NCBI GenBank assembly: GCA_000727475.1
Contig: KL647288.1
Location: 8,149,414-8,213,413 of the forward strand
DNA: 64,000 nucleotides
Source of the DNA: Sarcocystis neurona
Lineage: Eukaryota > Apicomplexa > Conoidasida > Eucoccidiorida > Sarcocystidae
Direction: 5' to 3'
Each line of letters starts with the position of its first letter. Within the stretch, counting starts at the first letter, position 1. Positions 1-12,314 of the stretch are shown one piece after another. Made by a program: the position numbers and the translations under genes. The notes under the pieces are model-generated. The model did no database searches, was not told the DNA's origin, and worked only from the letters and a program-made list of their open reading frames with translations.

Positions 1-3000
1 ATAAGCGTACGTAGTGCGGAAATGTCGCCAAATTTTGCTACTTATGTAGTGGGCAGTTCTGCTGCATGTATACTACGGCAGAGAGCCGTGTCGAGAGCAG
101 TGCCCTTCCGGGATGGTCCCGTCGCTCTGTCTACTTCCCTCGATAGCCTTTAGACACACACGTGTTGCTTTGTAGTTCTATCTGTCCTTCACTGCACTGC
201 AGAGCCACGCGTGTACGTAGCGGTAGCCTAAGGTATCATGGAGGCTGCAGCACCTGTAACAGGAAAAACAGAAGAAAGATACTACTGCTATAGTATCGGT
301 GTCCCAGAGAATCAGCAGCCGGCGGTCCCCTGCGAACAAACCCGCGTAGACCTTTAGTATATGAATCTGAACAATTACCAAAAGACATATAGCGGTAAGA
401 TTAGTACGCAGCAGCAGCAGCAGCAAGAGAGGTAGTTTCGCGCAGGCCGCACTGTCACACGCCGCAGTGCTAATGCTACGCTCGCACTGCAGGTGGCTCT
501 TCTACGGAATACAGGAAGGGCCAACACATATAGATGCCGCAGCCGCGAGGTGGAAAGATCAGACGCCGCATACGCAGTTGCAAAGGATCCAGCATGTGCA
601 AAGGTGTTCAATTCAGAATGAAGACGAGTCCGTTGTTCAGGGCTCTGTTGGGGATCGGAGGATAAATTGTCAATATTTACCAACACGTGAAAAGGCTGCA
701 TTTGCATTCTACCGTGCCTAAACGCGTAGGAGCGAACAAGGAACAATGCGTAGCCCGCCTGGGGAACGGAACAGGGGAAGCCAGGTTCCGCTGCGCTGTC
801 CGCTGTCGCTGGTTGTTCACTTGCTTTGGGATGAGTTTTCTTGATTATGCTCCACTTGCTGCAAGTATTGCTGCTCTGCTGCAAATGATGCCACTCCGGA
901 CGCCCAAGTGCGGCTCTTGCTATTGCGCTTTGCTGATGCTTTTGCTTGTGGTATTGATGTTACGGTGGCCCTTCGTGCCTGCTTTTCAATCCGTGGCGCT
1001 GCTACTGCCACTCTTATTTCTGGCTGATTGTAGCTGCACCAGTGTCGCTTGTGAACGCAGACGTTCAGAAGCTGTTGTCGCTCTGTTGCCGTCGAACCGT
1101 TGCTGCACTTCCGCCTCCGAACGACCAGAAGTGTTCTTTTACTGTTGCTCCTGCTGAGAAAGTGTAGCTCGTATCACACTGTAGCGTGACGCGTCACGCT
1201 CCGCGGTGTGCTGCTGCTGCTGCTACACGTGCAGTGCGTCCCCCTCAGCTTGACGGTTTTAAGGCTTCGTGTCTCCGCCGCACGCGTGCTCCATGGCATC
1301 GAACGTGGGGTAAACAACTTGCCTACTAGATGGAGCCACAGTGAGGGACCTCGACGGAAACATAAACCAGCAAGCAGCTGAAGCAGCGAGACCCCTTCAC
1401 GTACCCTTCTGGAGTCGCAACTCGCACAAGAGTAGAAAAAATCAAGGACACGTACTGCAGGTGTGCCAGCAGGCGCACAGCGGCAGAAGCGGGAAGAGCG
1501 GCAAGAGATGCAACGCCAGCAGAAGCTGTAACAGCAGCCAACACGACAGGAGGGACAGGAGGGGTGTACAGCCGCCAGATCTACCCCCGGCAGCAGCTGC
1601 TAGAGAGCAGTTCGTTATCTTGTGACATATCTTCAGCAGCAGCTGAATGAGCGTAGTTGTGAAGGAGGACCACCACGCGTTTCTCTAATGTAAGCCGCAA
1701 GCGTGACAAGAAAATCCACCCCCTCGCTGGGCTGGTTGCCCTTTCTCTCCAGCAACACGACGAACAAGTGTGGACGCCAAACTGCTGTGCACAACAGTAG
1801 CAGGTGCTGCAGCAGCGGCCGCAGGAGCAGTAGCACGTACAGCTACCCCAGCGGCGTCGCAGCGGCCGCATCACAGGAGGTTCTCCTCCTGCAGAGCTTC
1901 TAAGGCGTGCGCGGTAGTACTCGCCTCCCCTGCTTCAGACGACTCAGAGCACCCCGAAGAGCAATTGGGATAAGATTACTTTGTTAAAAACTGCTTTTTT
2001 GTAAGTGATCCCCTGGTACAGCGAGGCTTCCAACTCCTGTCCTTGCCGCTAGACGCCCTAAAGGTCGCGTTATTTGTAGTATACGAAACGAAATGTGTGC
2101 ACGCGTCCACACGAACAGCTATACGTGAGTGCACCTGTTCGTAGTCACACATACATATCCATACCTGTGCGCACGCGCACACACATACACACGTGCCCGC
2201 AAGCTCAAACACCTGCGATGATGACACCTGTGCGTGCAAAAACAGCAGCTTTGACCTGCACGAGCAGCAGAGGCGAGCAGCAGCAGTAGCACTTCAAAGC
2301 CTATTCAGCTCTAACCGCAGCCAGGTACACCCGTGCACCACATCCGTCAGGAAGGGAGAAGCATCACCGCAGCACCAGGAGCTGTCTCAGCTGCCGCAGC
2401 GTACGACCAAAGCAAATCCTACATTTAGGCTAGTGAGCGCGGCCAAGACTCACTGCAGTAACATCACCTCATTCTCTCAGGAAGTGCCAGAAACGCAGCT
2501 AGCTCTCTGTCGTGGCAATTGGCTAATAAAGCGCGTCCCCGTCGAACAGCTGGTCCTCGCCGCAGGTAGCTGAAAAAGCAGGTCGCGGCTGGAACTCGGA
2601 AGCTTTCATTTCTGTGAATGACCCCCTTGCCCACAGTTGCCTCTTTGCCAGTGAAACGAAAGAATCGCGCAACACAGCAGGACCACCAGCTCCCCCAGCA
2701 GCAAAGCCACTGCAGCAGCGGCTGCAGCAGCATAAGAGGAGCAGCGCAGCAGCAACGCGACGGGGCAGCGGCAGCGCGACGGTGCAGCGGCAGCGCGCCG
2801 CTGGACGGGACGCGGGGCTGCAATAGCAGCAATAGTGCTCCAAGAGGAGCGGGAGGGGCAGCAGCAAAGACAGCAGCAGCACAGGAGTGGCGGCGTCAAT
2901 AGTGATGCAACATTGCCAGCAGCAATAGCAGCGGCACACTAGCACCAGCGTTAGTGCTGCAGCAGCTTAAAAACTCCAGCAGCAACACACGACTGCAGCA

Positions 3001-3161
3001 GCAGCACCAGCCGCACAGCTGCAGTCACACAGCAGCAGGAAGAGGACGACGAATGCTGCAGTAACAGGACCACAAGTACCACCAGTCGACGAAGAGGAGG
3101 ACCAAGAGGGCTGCAAAAGCAGCAGTTGCTGTGCTGTAGGGAAGAGCGGCAGCGGCATAAA
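1..3161. other. CAG/CTG-rich stretch with no assignable gene
   Basis: This stretch lies downstream of the fabD stop codon and is dominated by GCA/CAG triplets, densest at about 2680-3120. Long open frames exist on both strands, but they translate to Ala/Gln/Ser or Cys/Leu runs with no recognisable motif. A short plus-strand frame ending at the TGA near 629 (reading SREVERSDAAYAVAK...) looks less repetitive and could be the last exon of a gene entering from the left, but its frame is not unique and I cannot confirm it. About 2080-2190 carries a CA/TG/CG alternating tract. Confidence 0.5.
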
Positions 3162-6100
3162 TTAAGGAATCTGCTGCAGGTCAACGCCTTCGGGCTGTAT
3201 TTTCTTTATCAAATTAGACAGGACGTTTCCCGGCCCAAATTCAAAGCCTTGCTGCATGCCCCTCGCCAGCAACGTCCTCAAACTCTCTTCCATCAACACC
3301 GGGCTTGTCAGCTGCAGGTGAAAGAGGTATCACACGCATGTGTCCATAAGCACTTGCTTTGAGTCCGACACACAAATTCACACACACTATATACATACAT
3401 ATTCACATATATATATATGTATGTCTGCATGCTGTTGATATGTTGTCTCACGCATAAGCACATGCACAGGCATATATACACATAGACATACATTCACATA
3501 TACATATATATACATAGACATATTTATATATATATATATATGCGGGAGACAGATTTACACCAGTCAGACAAGTAAATATTCACACCCGTATATTTATAGA
3601 TATACGTATATATATATATTTATAGATGTCTGCACGCTGTTGATATGCTGTCTCGAGCATAAGCACAGATACAGTCACAAATATACATCAATTTACATAC
3701 ACATATATATATATATTGTGGCCGGCTGTGAGGTCTCTTCCATGCGTCCCCAGGAGTTGAAGTACTTTTTTCGCGGTGCCCTTCTTGTTACCAACACCCC
3801 GTGCGTACGCGTTAGAGCAGAAATGTAGCTGTTCATCCACAAGTATATAGAAGTGTTTGTGAATTTGTACAGGCGCATATTTATGTGGAGATATGCAGGT
3901 GATTCTTCACCGACGCACTATATCCAGGTAGGCGTATGATATTCTAGCCGCGGCCACCAGATAACGAGGAGACTGTATATGGAGGAGACTGTATATGTAG
4001 GCGCCTGTAGGCTTCACAGAAGGACGTGCAACTACAGGAGTCCCTGCTTAGGTCTGCACATACGCCTTCTTCACAAACCAAGAGCTGCGCCCATCTTAAC
4101 GTGTACCACATCACGTACACAAAGGCCAGAAAAGCGGAAACCTCTACACACATTTATAGATATAGACATATATATATACGTATTAGGGTGATTCATTCAC
4201 AGAGGCCTACACGTAAAACGTATACGCATTTATCTGCACATATATGTATATGCGTATACGTGCACCACTGCCTATCTATCTATACGTTTCACCAGTATAC
4301 ATACTCACACAGATGTGCAATATATGCATTCAGACAGACCTGCACGTAAATGTACACATACGTGTGTAGATCTACATGTGTTTACACATATATAGACATA
4401 TAAATATATAAAATATTTGTATACGTGCGCCCCTGCCTACGTATTTATAAGTGTCACCAGTATAGTACACAATCACACAGACCTCCACATAAAGGTACAC
4501 ACACATGTGTGTACACGTCGGTGCAGTTGTAGCTGACGAAGTAGTGGCCAGCGAGGACGAAGAACGTGGGGGTTTGTCAATTGCAGAAATAAATTGGCGC
4601 AAACGCAGTGGACAGCTGCTCCGACGAGAGAAGGGCTGCTGCCCCTGTCGCCTTCGAGATGTAAAAGAAAAAGAGAAAAAGCGGCGCCGAGCGGGAGACG
4701 GAGACACGCTCGTCGAGCTGCAGAGGAACATACCAGCCAGCGTCGCCGTCTCCTCTTCCGCTGAGGCGCCTCTGTTAGCTGCAGCAAAGACGCGCGTGAG
4801 AGCGTGTGTGGCTCGCCGCCAGGCCTGCGCGCACCTACTACTACATCCTCCAGATACGGAGATATCCCCACCACGCAGGGACCCAGTTGCCTATCCCAGC
4901 AGTATGTCTCAAGCCATACAACATCTGCACAAATACGAACCTAGGAATATATACATATATATATGTGCAGATGTTGCGACGCACTAGGGGCCCGGTGTTG
5001 TTGTGGCGCTTCGACGCAGATATGTATGCGCCCGTGGCTGTGCCTAGAGGTGCTCCGTGTGCTGGAGACGGGAGACGGGGGCCCCCGTCGTTCCGTAGAC
5101 TTTAATACAGACCTGTTTGTGCGCGTGTGGTGCGATAGAGAAACGCGAAGAAAACACAGAGAGAAAAAGAGGCGCAGAGAGACGAGAATTTACCTGCAGC
5201 ATGAGTTTTTCTTTGATGACCGGAGGAGCGCTGTGCGTCTGAGCGTCCACGTTAAAAAGGACGGGGATTCGTGGCGGCTGCAGTGGGGTGCTGCTGAGAG
5301 CCTCTTCGAGCGCAGCAGCAGCTTCTCCCATCAGCGCACTGTGGAACGCGCCGCTGACGCGGAGAGGCAAGAACCGCTTGGCTCGCTGCTGCAGCGGCAG
5401 CCCGCCGTTCCCAGCAGCACCAGTTTGACTTTGGCTGCCTCCTGCGGCTGCGGAGGCTGGACTCCGTCTGCCCCGCAAGGCAAGCTCTTCAAGACGAGCA
5501 AGTGCTGCTTTCTCTCCCGATACCGTATAGTTGCCTGGGCATAAATAGTTGGCGACAGCCAGCACGCACTTCCGTCTGCTGCTGTCCTGCAGAGACGCGT
5601 CCTGCTGCTGCTGCTCTGCTCCCCGGTCGGTCACTGCAGCACCTCCTGCGGCTGTTTCTGAAGCACGTCCTGCCGTTGCTGCTGCTGCTGCAGTCTCGGC
5701 TGCGCGCTCTGCGTCGACTTCGTCTCGAACAACAGCACAGAGCTGCTCTAGGGCTGTCCTTGGCAGCCCCAGCACAGCTGCCATGCCCCCCCCATGCTTC
5801 TCTGCTGCCTGCTGCATGCTCAACCCGCGTAGTCTGGTCAATTTTACAGCGTCCGCGAAAGAGAGAGACCCAGCAAAGCAGAGAGCTGTGTACTCCCCCA
5901 ACGACAACCCCACACACGCTGTTGGCTCGCTGTTGCTGCTGCAGATACTAGAATCCTGCCACACACAACCGAGCAGCAGCGGCAGCAACGGCGGCAAAGC
6001 AGATGCGGACGTACTCCCCAAAACACCAAGTGCGACAGAACCAGCACCAGCAGAAACAAAAGCACGAGAAAGTCGCAGCAGTCTTTCCACTAACGCTATG

Positions 6101-9100
6101 TGTAGCGTTACATATGTATACATACATATGTGTACAGCTTCTTACACATACATGTTTGTATACGTCTTTCCAATCTGCATGCGTATGTGTGTACACACGT
6201 ATACATATGTATGTATATACATATGGGTGCGTCAACGGCAGACGCAGCAGCGGCAGTTGAGGCCCCGGAAAGGGCAGAAGCACCAGCCACGACACCAGCA
6301 CCAGCAACGGCAGCAGCGCGGCCAGTGGCTGCGGCGGCGCCACCAGCACAAGGACGAGCAACAGCAGCAACAAGAAGAACCGGAGCAGCGGGAGTAGCAA
6401 CAGCAGCATGAGCAGTGGCTGATGTACGAGCAGAAGCACCACCTCTGTAGGAAAAGCATCGGCATGCGCAGCAGCGGTGTAGCTACTGCAGCCAACACCA
6501 GCGACACCGGCGGCAGCAGCGCAGCAGCAAGACCAAGAGACCGTGGAAGGAGCGGAAGCACCACAGCACCCCGTGTCAAACACCAGTGCAGCCGGAGGGA
6601 AAATCTGGCAATGTAAGAGAAGCTGCGAGTGACGAGGCGTTCTTGTGGACGGGCGCCAACAACCACATGATGCGGACGCGTTGGACTTCCCAGAATCTAG
6701 TGCCGCAAGTCGTCACTGCGCTTGTCATGGGGTGTACGTACAGCGCGCCAGGGCATCCCAGGCGCGGTAACAGCTGCGTGCGGGATGTCGTGCCGCCGCC
6801 GCCATGAGGAAAAGTGCTGATAGCGAGATAACGTCTTATTGCTGCTGCTGCTGCTACCGCTGTGGCTTTCGCTGCTGTCGCTGATGCTACCGGTGGTGCT
6901 GTCGGTGTTGCTGCTGCGGGTGCTGCTGCAGGATCTATGTACTGCTATACGACCGCACTTCTCGGCGTGCTGCTGTTACGAATATCTGCTGCTGTTGGTG
7001 GTGTTGCTGCACCCAACGGTGAACCCTGCCTTCTGTGTCGATGTTCACTGCTGCTGCGCGTGTTCGTCTTGGCTGGTGCTGGCTGCTGCTGTGGCTCCTG
7101 CTGCAAAAAGCACCAAGGCAGCTATTCAAATAATTTTCGTGCAACTTCAAAAAACCAGCCAACTGTAGACGCACTCACTTCCTCTCCCTCTGACTTCTGC
7201 TGCCGCAACAGCTTGTCTGTCCTGTTGCTGCCTGCCCCTACGCTGACCCACAGGTTAATCGTGTGCCTCTCTGCTACTATGTCTGCGACGATCGTTTGAT
7301 TTTGTCGGCAGTGCTGCCAGCAGAGGACTGCTGCCTGCTGCTCCTCCTACGTTTCTTTTTTTTTGCCCACGTCTGCCGCTCCTGCTGCTCTAGGTACATA
7401 CAACCCATCTGCTCTGTCGCTCCGCCCCCTGCTGCTGCTGTCGCTGCCGTCTACTCCCTGCTCGCTCGTGCTGCTGATCCTCCCACTCCCACCGTGTCTC
7501 GCCTCCATCCGCTGCTCCCCCTGACAACAGCCTCTCGTTGCTGTGGTAACGAATCCGCTACAGCACCTCTGCTGCTTCTGCTGCTGCTGTCGCTGCTCTT
7601 CCTGCTCCTGCTGTAGGCCCTGCAACAGCGCGAGGCCCTGCTGCTGCTTTTGCTACCGCTGCTGTCGCTGCGAGTGCTGCTGTTGCTGCGATGCTGCTGT
7701 TGTTGCTGCCGTTCCCGCTGCTGCAGTTTCTGAACTCACCGCGTCCTTCTCCGCCTGCTGCTGCTGCTCTCGCCACCGAGCGACAGCGGCCATGGACGCC
7801 GTGAGCAGCGCAGGCTGCGCCCAGGCAGTCTGATGCAGCTCTGCCTCTGGGCCTTCGCTGCAGAGCAGCAGCAAATCTCTCCCCACCACCTCTGACGCTG
7901 TTGAAAAAAGTTCTCTCGCAGCAGCGCTACTGCGCGCTGCATTCACTCCCATGCCTGAGCAGCAGCAAGACAGGTCAGCGAGCACCATGAGCAGCACCAC
8001 CGCTACGCACTTCTCCACACACATACACCTGCAAACATGCAAATGGACCAACGGATACCCCCTGGTGTGCCCTGACGCAAAAAAAGGAGATAACCCCCCC
8101 CAAGCCCGGTAGTAGTAGTAGTAGCAGCAGGAGTAGTAGGCGAGAGAAGCTGCGGCTGGTCACACGTAGAAGAAAAAAATACATACGCACACACAGACAC
8201 ATACGTACAATGAACGTCTCTCCACGAAGAAGAAACGCACTTGGAGAAGGGGCCACAGGCGTCTCGCTCGCCCTCTGCACATACGCCCGTATATGCAGGT
8301 ATACGCAGATATACACAGACACAAGTAGGGGTACAGAGATATCTCTACATGTGTATAGTCTGAAGAACGTATATGTGGGAAGAAGCATATATAGAGAATG
8401 TATTTGTATATATACATATGTATATGCGTGTGCAGTATAAAAAGTGTATATGTGGGGAAAAGCATATATAGAGAATGTATTTAGGTATATTCATATATAT
8501 ACATACATATATATATATATATGTATAGTAAAAAGAATGTACATGTGGGAAAGAGCATATACGGAGAATGTGTTGGTGTCGCTGCAGCGCCGTGTGACTG
8601 TACAACCGTAAGACAATTTATCAACATATATATATATATGCTAGACGCAGGTATGCGAGAGCGTCACGTATTTGAGCCGCGGCCTAACCACTTTCGCCTA
8701 AGAAGTAGTGCCGGCATACCGCCACGCACACACATATGTATATGCTGAGAAAATCGTGCAGGCATATGGAGGCAGACACACATGTACACACGCATAGGTC
8801 TACGTCGAAGAAGTGCGCGAGACGCAGTGAGGATGTCCGCAGATAACCACGGGGGCAGCTGCAGGGCAAACGAGGCCGGAAGGCAGAGCAGCTCCTTTCC
8901 ACCCAAATGGCCACAGGAAAGAAGTTTCGAAAAAAAGACAAATTTAGAGGCCAGTCCTCATCGCCTACGCAGGGGGGCTGTCGCTCTACCCAGACGTGTG
9001 TGCACGCATGCGCGTACGCACCTCCAAGAAACGCCGTCACACGCCTCCTCTCCCCAGACGCACATGCGCATCTATCCTGCGTGTGTACATGTGCACATAT

Positions 9101-12100
9101 ATATAATGACGATACGCCTACCCAAGGTGGGTATATATCTCTATGTATACATATGTATATTTACCTACATACATAGAGAGGGAGTGACGGCAAGCCAACA
9201 CAAGGTGTGTACACACTTGTAAATATATACACATATATATGGATATGTCTGTATATACAACGATTGTGCGCCTACGTAAGATGTTTACAGATATGTATAT
9301 TCATATATATAATGATGAGAAGCAAGCTTCCCAAAGTGGGTATGGAGGTCCGTACATATAGATATATATAGAGAGAGAGATGTAATGACGGTAAGCGTAC
9401 ATAGGATGTGTATTGGTGTATGTACATATATATATGTATGTAGGTGCACCAAGTGACGGTAAGCCTATATAAGGTGTGTATACATGCGCATATATATATA
9501 TATGCGTGTAAGGACGATAAGTCTTCATAAGGACAGTTCTCGGGTCTAATGATATATGCGGGGCGGGAGAGATCGGGGCAGAAGTTTGTGTAGAGCAGCT
9601 CACGTATCCGAGACTGGGGCACTGGTGCGCGTGTACAGAGACAGGGTCACCTACCTGGACGCACAACTTCGTCACATTCTATTATGAATATCTAGCTGGG
9701 TGTGAGTGCATGCGCGTATATCTTTATAGTGAGTAATATCGTTACGCTTGAGACCACCTCACAAATATCTCTCTCTGCATGCAGACAAATCTATACGTTT
9801 TGTCTCTTGTTCTGCACACACTGGCATGTACGACTTCCTTTCTACTTAGACGTGTATACACACACAGAGACAGCAGCATCCCTACATACATGCAGTATAC
9901 TCTCTCATACATATGCAAGTCGATACAACACATTGGGATACATCTAACTACGTGCACAGGACTCCATCGTCGTACCTGGTGTCCACGCACATACACATAT
10001 ATACACACGTATGCATATATGTGTATATATATATGTATATATGTATGTGTGTGTACAGATATTTGCAATGTATGCATATGCAAGTCGATGAAACACATAA
10101 GGGTGCATCACAATATGCGCACAGGATTCCATCTGCACCTAGTACCAGTGCACACGCACATATACATACGTATATATATACAGGTGTATGTACAGATATT
10201 TGTATGTATAGATATATGTACACATATAGATATATATATATATATGTGTACATACCGCGCTGCCAACGGCGAAGGGTTTACGCACAAAAGACGCTGCAAG
10301 TGTGCGACGTAGAGGACGGCCGACAGTTGTATACGCAGAAGAAATTCATCGGCTCACACATATACAACACGCAGCCGTGCCCACATACGTACTCACATGC
10401 ATGCGTTCCAGTCACCTGTAGACCTGGGCAGCAAGAAACTTCTTCACATCTCCTTGGCAAGGCACGCAGGTATAGATGAGGATAGGCACTACCCCCCATC
10501 TACACGTATATATATGTACCTCTGCCTCTCGATGCATGCACGAATGTGTACTTGGACAGCTTCAGAGAGGTTCCCACGGTATATTCAAATACACACTTGT
10601 GTGTACATTTATACGTACATATATCTATACCCACCTATATATATACGCATGTGTGCATGCAGATATACGTCTAGAAACGTGTCTTCGGGACATGAGAAGC
10701 ACCTTCAACTTCTACGGACAAAATTTTCGTCCTTGGGGAGGAAACTTATATATATATGGCATCACTGAACACGTATGCGCGTCGCCTCAGAAAGGTGTGT
10801 AGATCTCGTTCGTTGATATCTTCTCAGTTCAGACACCACCTACACGTCCTAGGACGCATGCACGCCTGCTCTATAAAGACGCACGGGTAGGACAAGTACA
10901 CCTACAAAGGTAGATGTGAATATATGTAGGTGTGTATCTGTCTCTCTGTGTGTATGAACATATACACATACGTATATATATGGGTGTATGCACATACGTG
11001 TATATCTGTGTCTGCATACATGTGTATATATATCTATGTATATAGGATTACTAGACATATATATATGTGTCGGTGTGTGTACGGGCACGTAGATGTATCT
11101 ACGTAGTTTTTTTTGTTGAGGTCGGTAGCCATATGACAGGTGGTCACATACGTCACGGTGAAGTGTACTGCAGGCCCCGATCCTACGGCACTGAAGAAAA
11201 GGAGAAGTGAGAGGCACCTGCCGTGGAGGCATGGCCGCTTGTGAGGCGCTTTACCGAGACACTGCGCTCCCTGTCCGGGGAACAGCGCCACCCGCTGGGC
11301 AGCAAAGTCGCAAAATTTAGTATCCTCTGTTGCAGAAGAAGGCGCAACTGAAGAAGCAGAAGACGCCAAAGACGAAGAAGATGAAGAAAAGGGCGAGGAA
11401 GAAGAAGAACGACACGAAGAAGGAGAAGAAGAGAGTGCTGCTGTTGCTGCTGAGCAGGCTGCTGCTGCTGCTGTGGCATGCGGGTGAGGCTGAAGATTGG
11501 CTACCTGTCCACCGGCGCGTGTGCGAAGAAGGAAGCCGACGGGGTTGCCGTTTCCCGCTGTTGCCGCTCTGGGGCTGCTTTCTGCAGCTGCTCTGTTGTC
11601 TCTACCCGCTGCTGCGGCTGCTGTTCTGCTGCTGCTAATGCTACGGCTTCCTGGTGCCGCGTTTGCTACCCTGCGGCCAAGAGAAGGCATCGCGTAGAGG
11701 AGGAGGGGAGGCGCATCTTCCCAGCAACGCCGTCTCGCGTAGTCGCTGCTGTTGCTGCGGTGTGAAGCGACAGGACGCAGGAGCGTCTGCAGGAACGCTG
11801 CAGGAGCTGCAGCAGCAGAGGCAGGCCCGCGAGCAGACTGCGGAAGGCGGTGCAGACCCGGGGAAGCAGCAACAGCAGCAGCAGCAGCATGAGGACAGCA
11901 GGAAGACGAGCGCAGATAGGCGGAGGAGGAGAGAGAAGCGGAACCGCAGCGGAAGAAGACACTGTTGAGGACTGCGTCTGCTGCTGGGGAAATAGTGAGG
12001 CTTGTTTGGGGCTCTGGGTACACCGCACTGCTGCCGCTGCTGCCGGTGCTGCTGTCGGCAGGGAAAGGAAGAGCCGATGAAAGCGTCATAGCCGCAGCAG

Positions 12101-12314
12101 GCATCGGCGTAGGGGACCCCAGGAGAAAGAAGAAGCAGCAGCAGCAGCACAGCTGCAGCAGTAGTGCAGCACGTCGTCGCACAGCAGCAGACTCTGCGGC
12201 AGTCCCACGCCAGCCGCAGCCAAGTCGCCACCCTGCCCTCCGGGCTTTCATGATGACAGCAGAACGTCCTTCCATCTCGTGTGTATGCGGGCAAACGTCG
12301 GCTTTCCTCTTCAT
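3162..12314 (-). CDS. fabD: malonyl-CoA:acyl carrier protein transacylase, apicoplast type II fatty-acid synthesis
   Basis: The enzyme moves malonyl groups from CoA to acyl carrier protein, the loading step of type II fatty-acid synthesis in the apicoplast. Four exons join in phase: 12314-11255, 7954-7740, 5955-5194 and 3311-3162, giving about 728 residues. Visible motifs are FPGQGAQ (about residues 345-351), QPALLTASMAAV, the nucleophile elbow GLSLGEYTAL (serine near 443, plant/plastid-like with Leu where bacteria usually have His), ANYLCPGNYTVSG, the catalytic-His block SGAFHSALM and the C-terminal FGPGNVL. The family is normally about 310 residues. The excess is a roughly 340-residue leader with a hydrophobic Leu/Cys/Phe segment near residues 50-65 followed by a Ser/Ala-rich stretch, which suits bipartite plastid targeting, plus an Ala/Gln insertion after the elbow helix. 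The start is the first ATG of the long exon; the ATG at 12251 is an alternative. The exon 3 acceptor was chosen by phase. All three introns carry minisatellites. Confidence 0.93.
3380..3720. repeat. alternating TA/CA pyrimidine-purine minisatellite, two copies
   Basis: The tract lies in the last intron of fabD. It mixes TATATA, ACATAC and GCATGC steps. A recognisable unit, TGTCTGCATGCTGTTGATAT followed by a GTCTC...CATAAGCACA stretch, occurs at about 3422 and again at about 3627, so the tract is a diverged duplication with a period near 205 bases. Confidence 0.8.
4180..4510. repeat. pyrimidine-purine minisatellite, two diverged copies
   Basis: Inside the last fabD intron, a block starting GTATACGTGC and running through CTGCCTA, a CACCAGTATA step and a CACACAGA step occurs at about 4254 and again at about 4420, a period near 166 bases. 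The rest is TATA/CACA alternation. Confidence 0.75.
6105..6235. repeat. short TACATATGTA-type alternating tract
   Basis: About 130 bases of alternating pyrimidine-purine sequence (ACATATGTATAC, TGTGTGTACACACG) lie just upstream, on the minus strand, of fabD exon 3. They separate that exon from the CAG-rich part of the second intron. Confidence 0.7.
8340..8575. repeat. three-copy tandem minisatellite in the first fabD intron
   Basis: A unit of roughly 80-85 bases containing TATATGTGGGAAAAAGCATAT and then AGAGAATGTATT occurs three times, near 8367, 8447 and 8536, with TATA tracts between copies. The copies are diverged by point changes and by the length of the TA run. Confidence 0.85.
9105..9560. 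repeat. array of about seven diverged ACGGTAAGCCTA-type repeats
   Basis: A loose unit of 60-80 bases starts with ACGATACGCCTAC or ACGGTAAGCCTA, continues with AAGGTGTGTATA and ends in TA alternation. It recurs near 9108, 9186, 9260, 9312, 9386, 9453 and 9512. The unit contains a GGTAAG-like step, so a splice-site scanner may call false donors here. Confidence 0.75.
9905..10260. repeat. 166-base duplicated pyrimidine-purine minisatellite
   Basis: A block beginning ATGCAAGTCGAT, continuing ACACAT, CACAGGA and TCCAT and ending in CGCACATATAC occurs at about 9912 and about 10078. Between and after the copies lies TATA/TGTG alternation. It sits in the first intron of fabD. Confidence 0.85.
10500..11100. 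repeat. pyrimidine-purine alternating tracts close to fabD exon 1
   Basis: About 600 bases mix TATATA, CACATACG and TGTGTATG steps without an obvious fixed unit. The tract ends some 150 bases downstream, on the minus strand, of the fabD exon 1 donor. Confidence 0.6.

Noticed and set aside
2600..3120. Dense CAG repeats that could suggest a CRISPR-like or satellite array
   Set aside because: There is no constant repeat with unique spacers; it is irregular triplet repetition typical of coccidian DNA.
11330..11640. Plus-strand Lys-rich frame (KKMKKRARKKKN)
   Set aside because: It is antisense to the poly-Ser part of fabD exon 1, which is supported by the FabD motif downstream and by splice phase.
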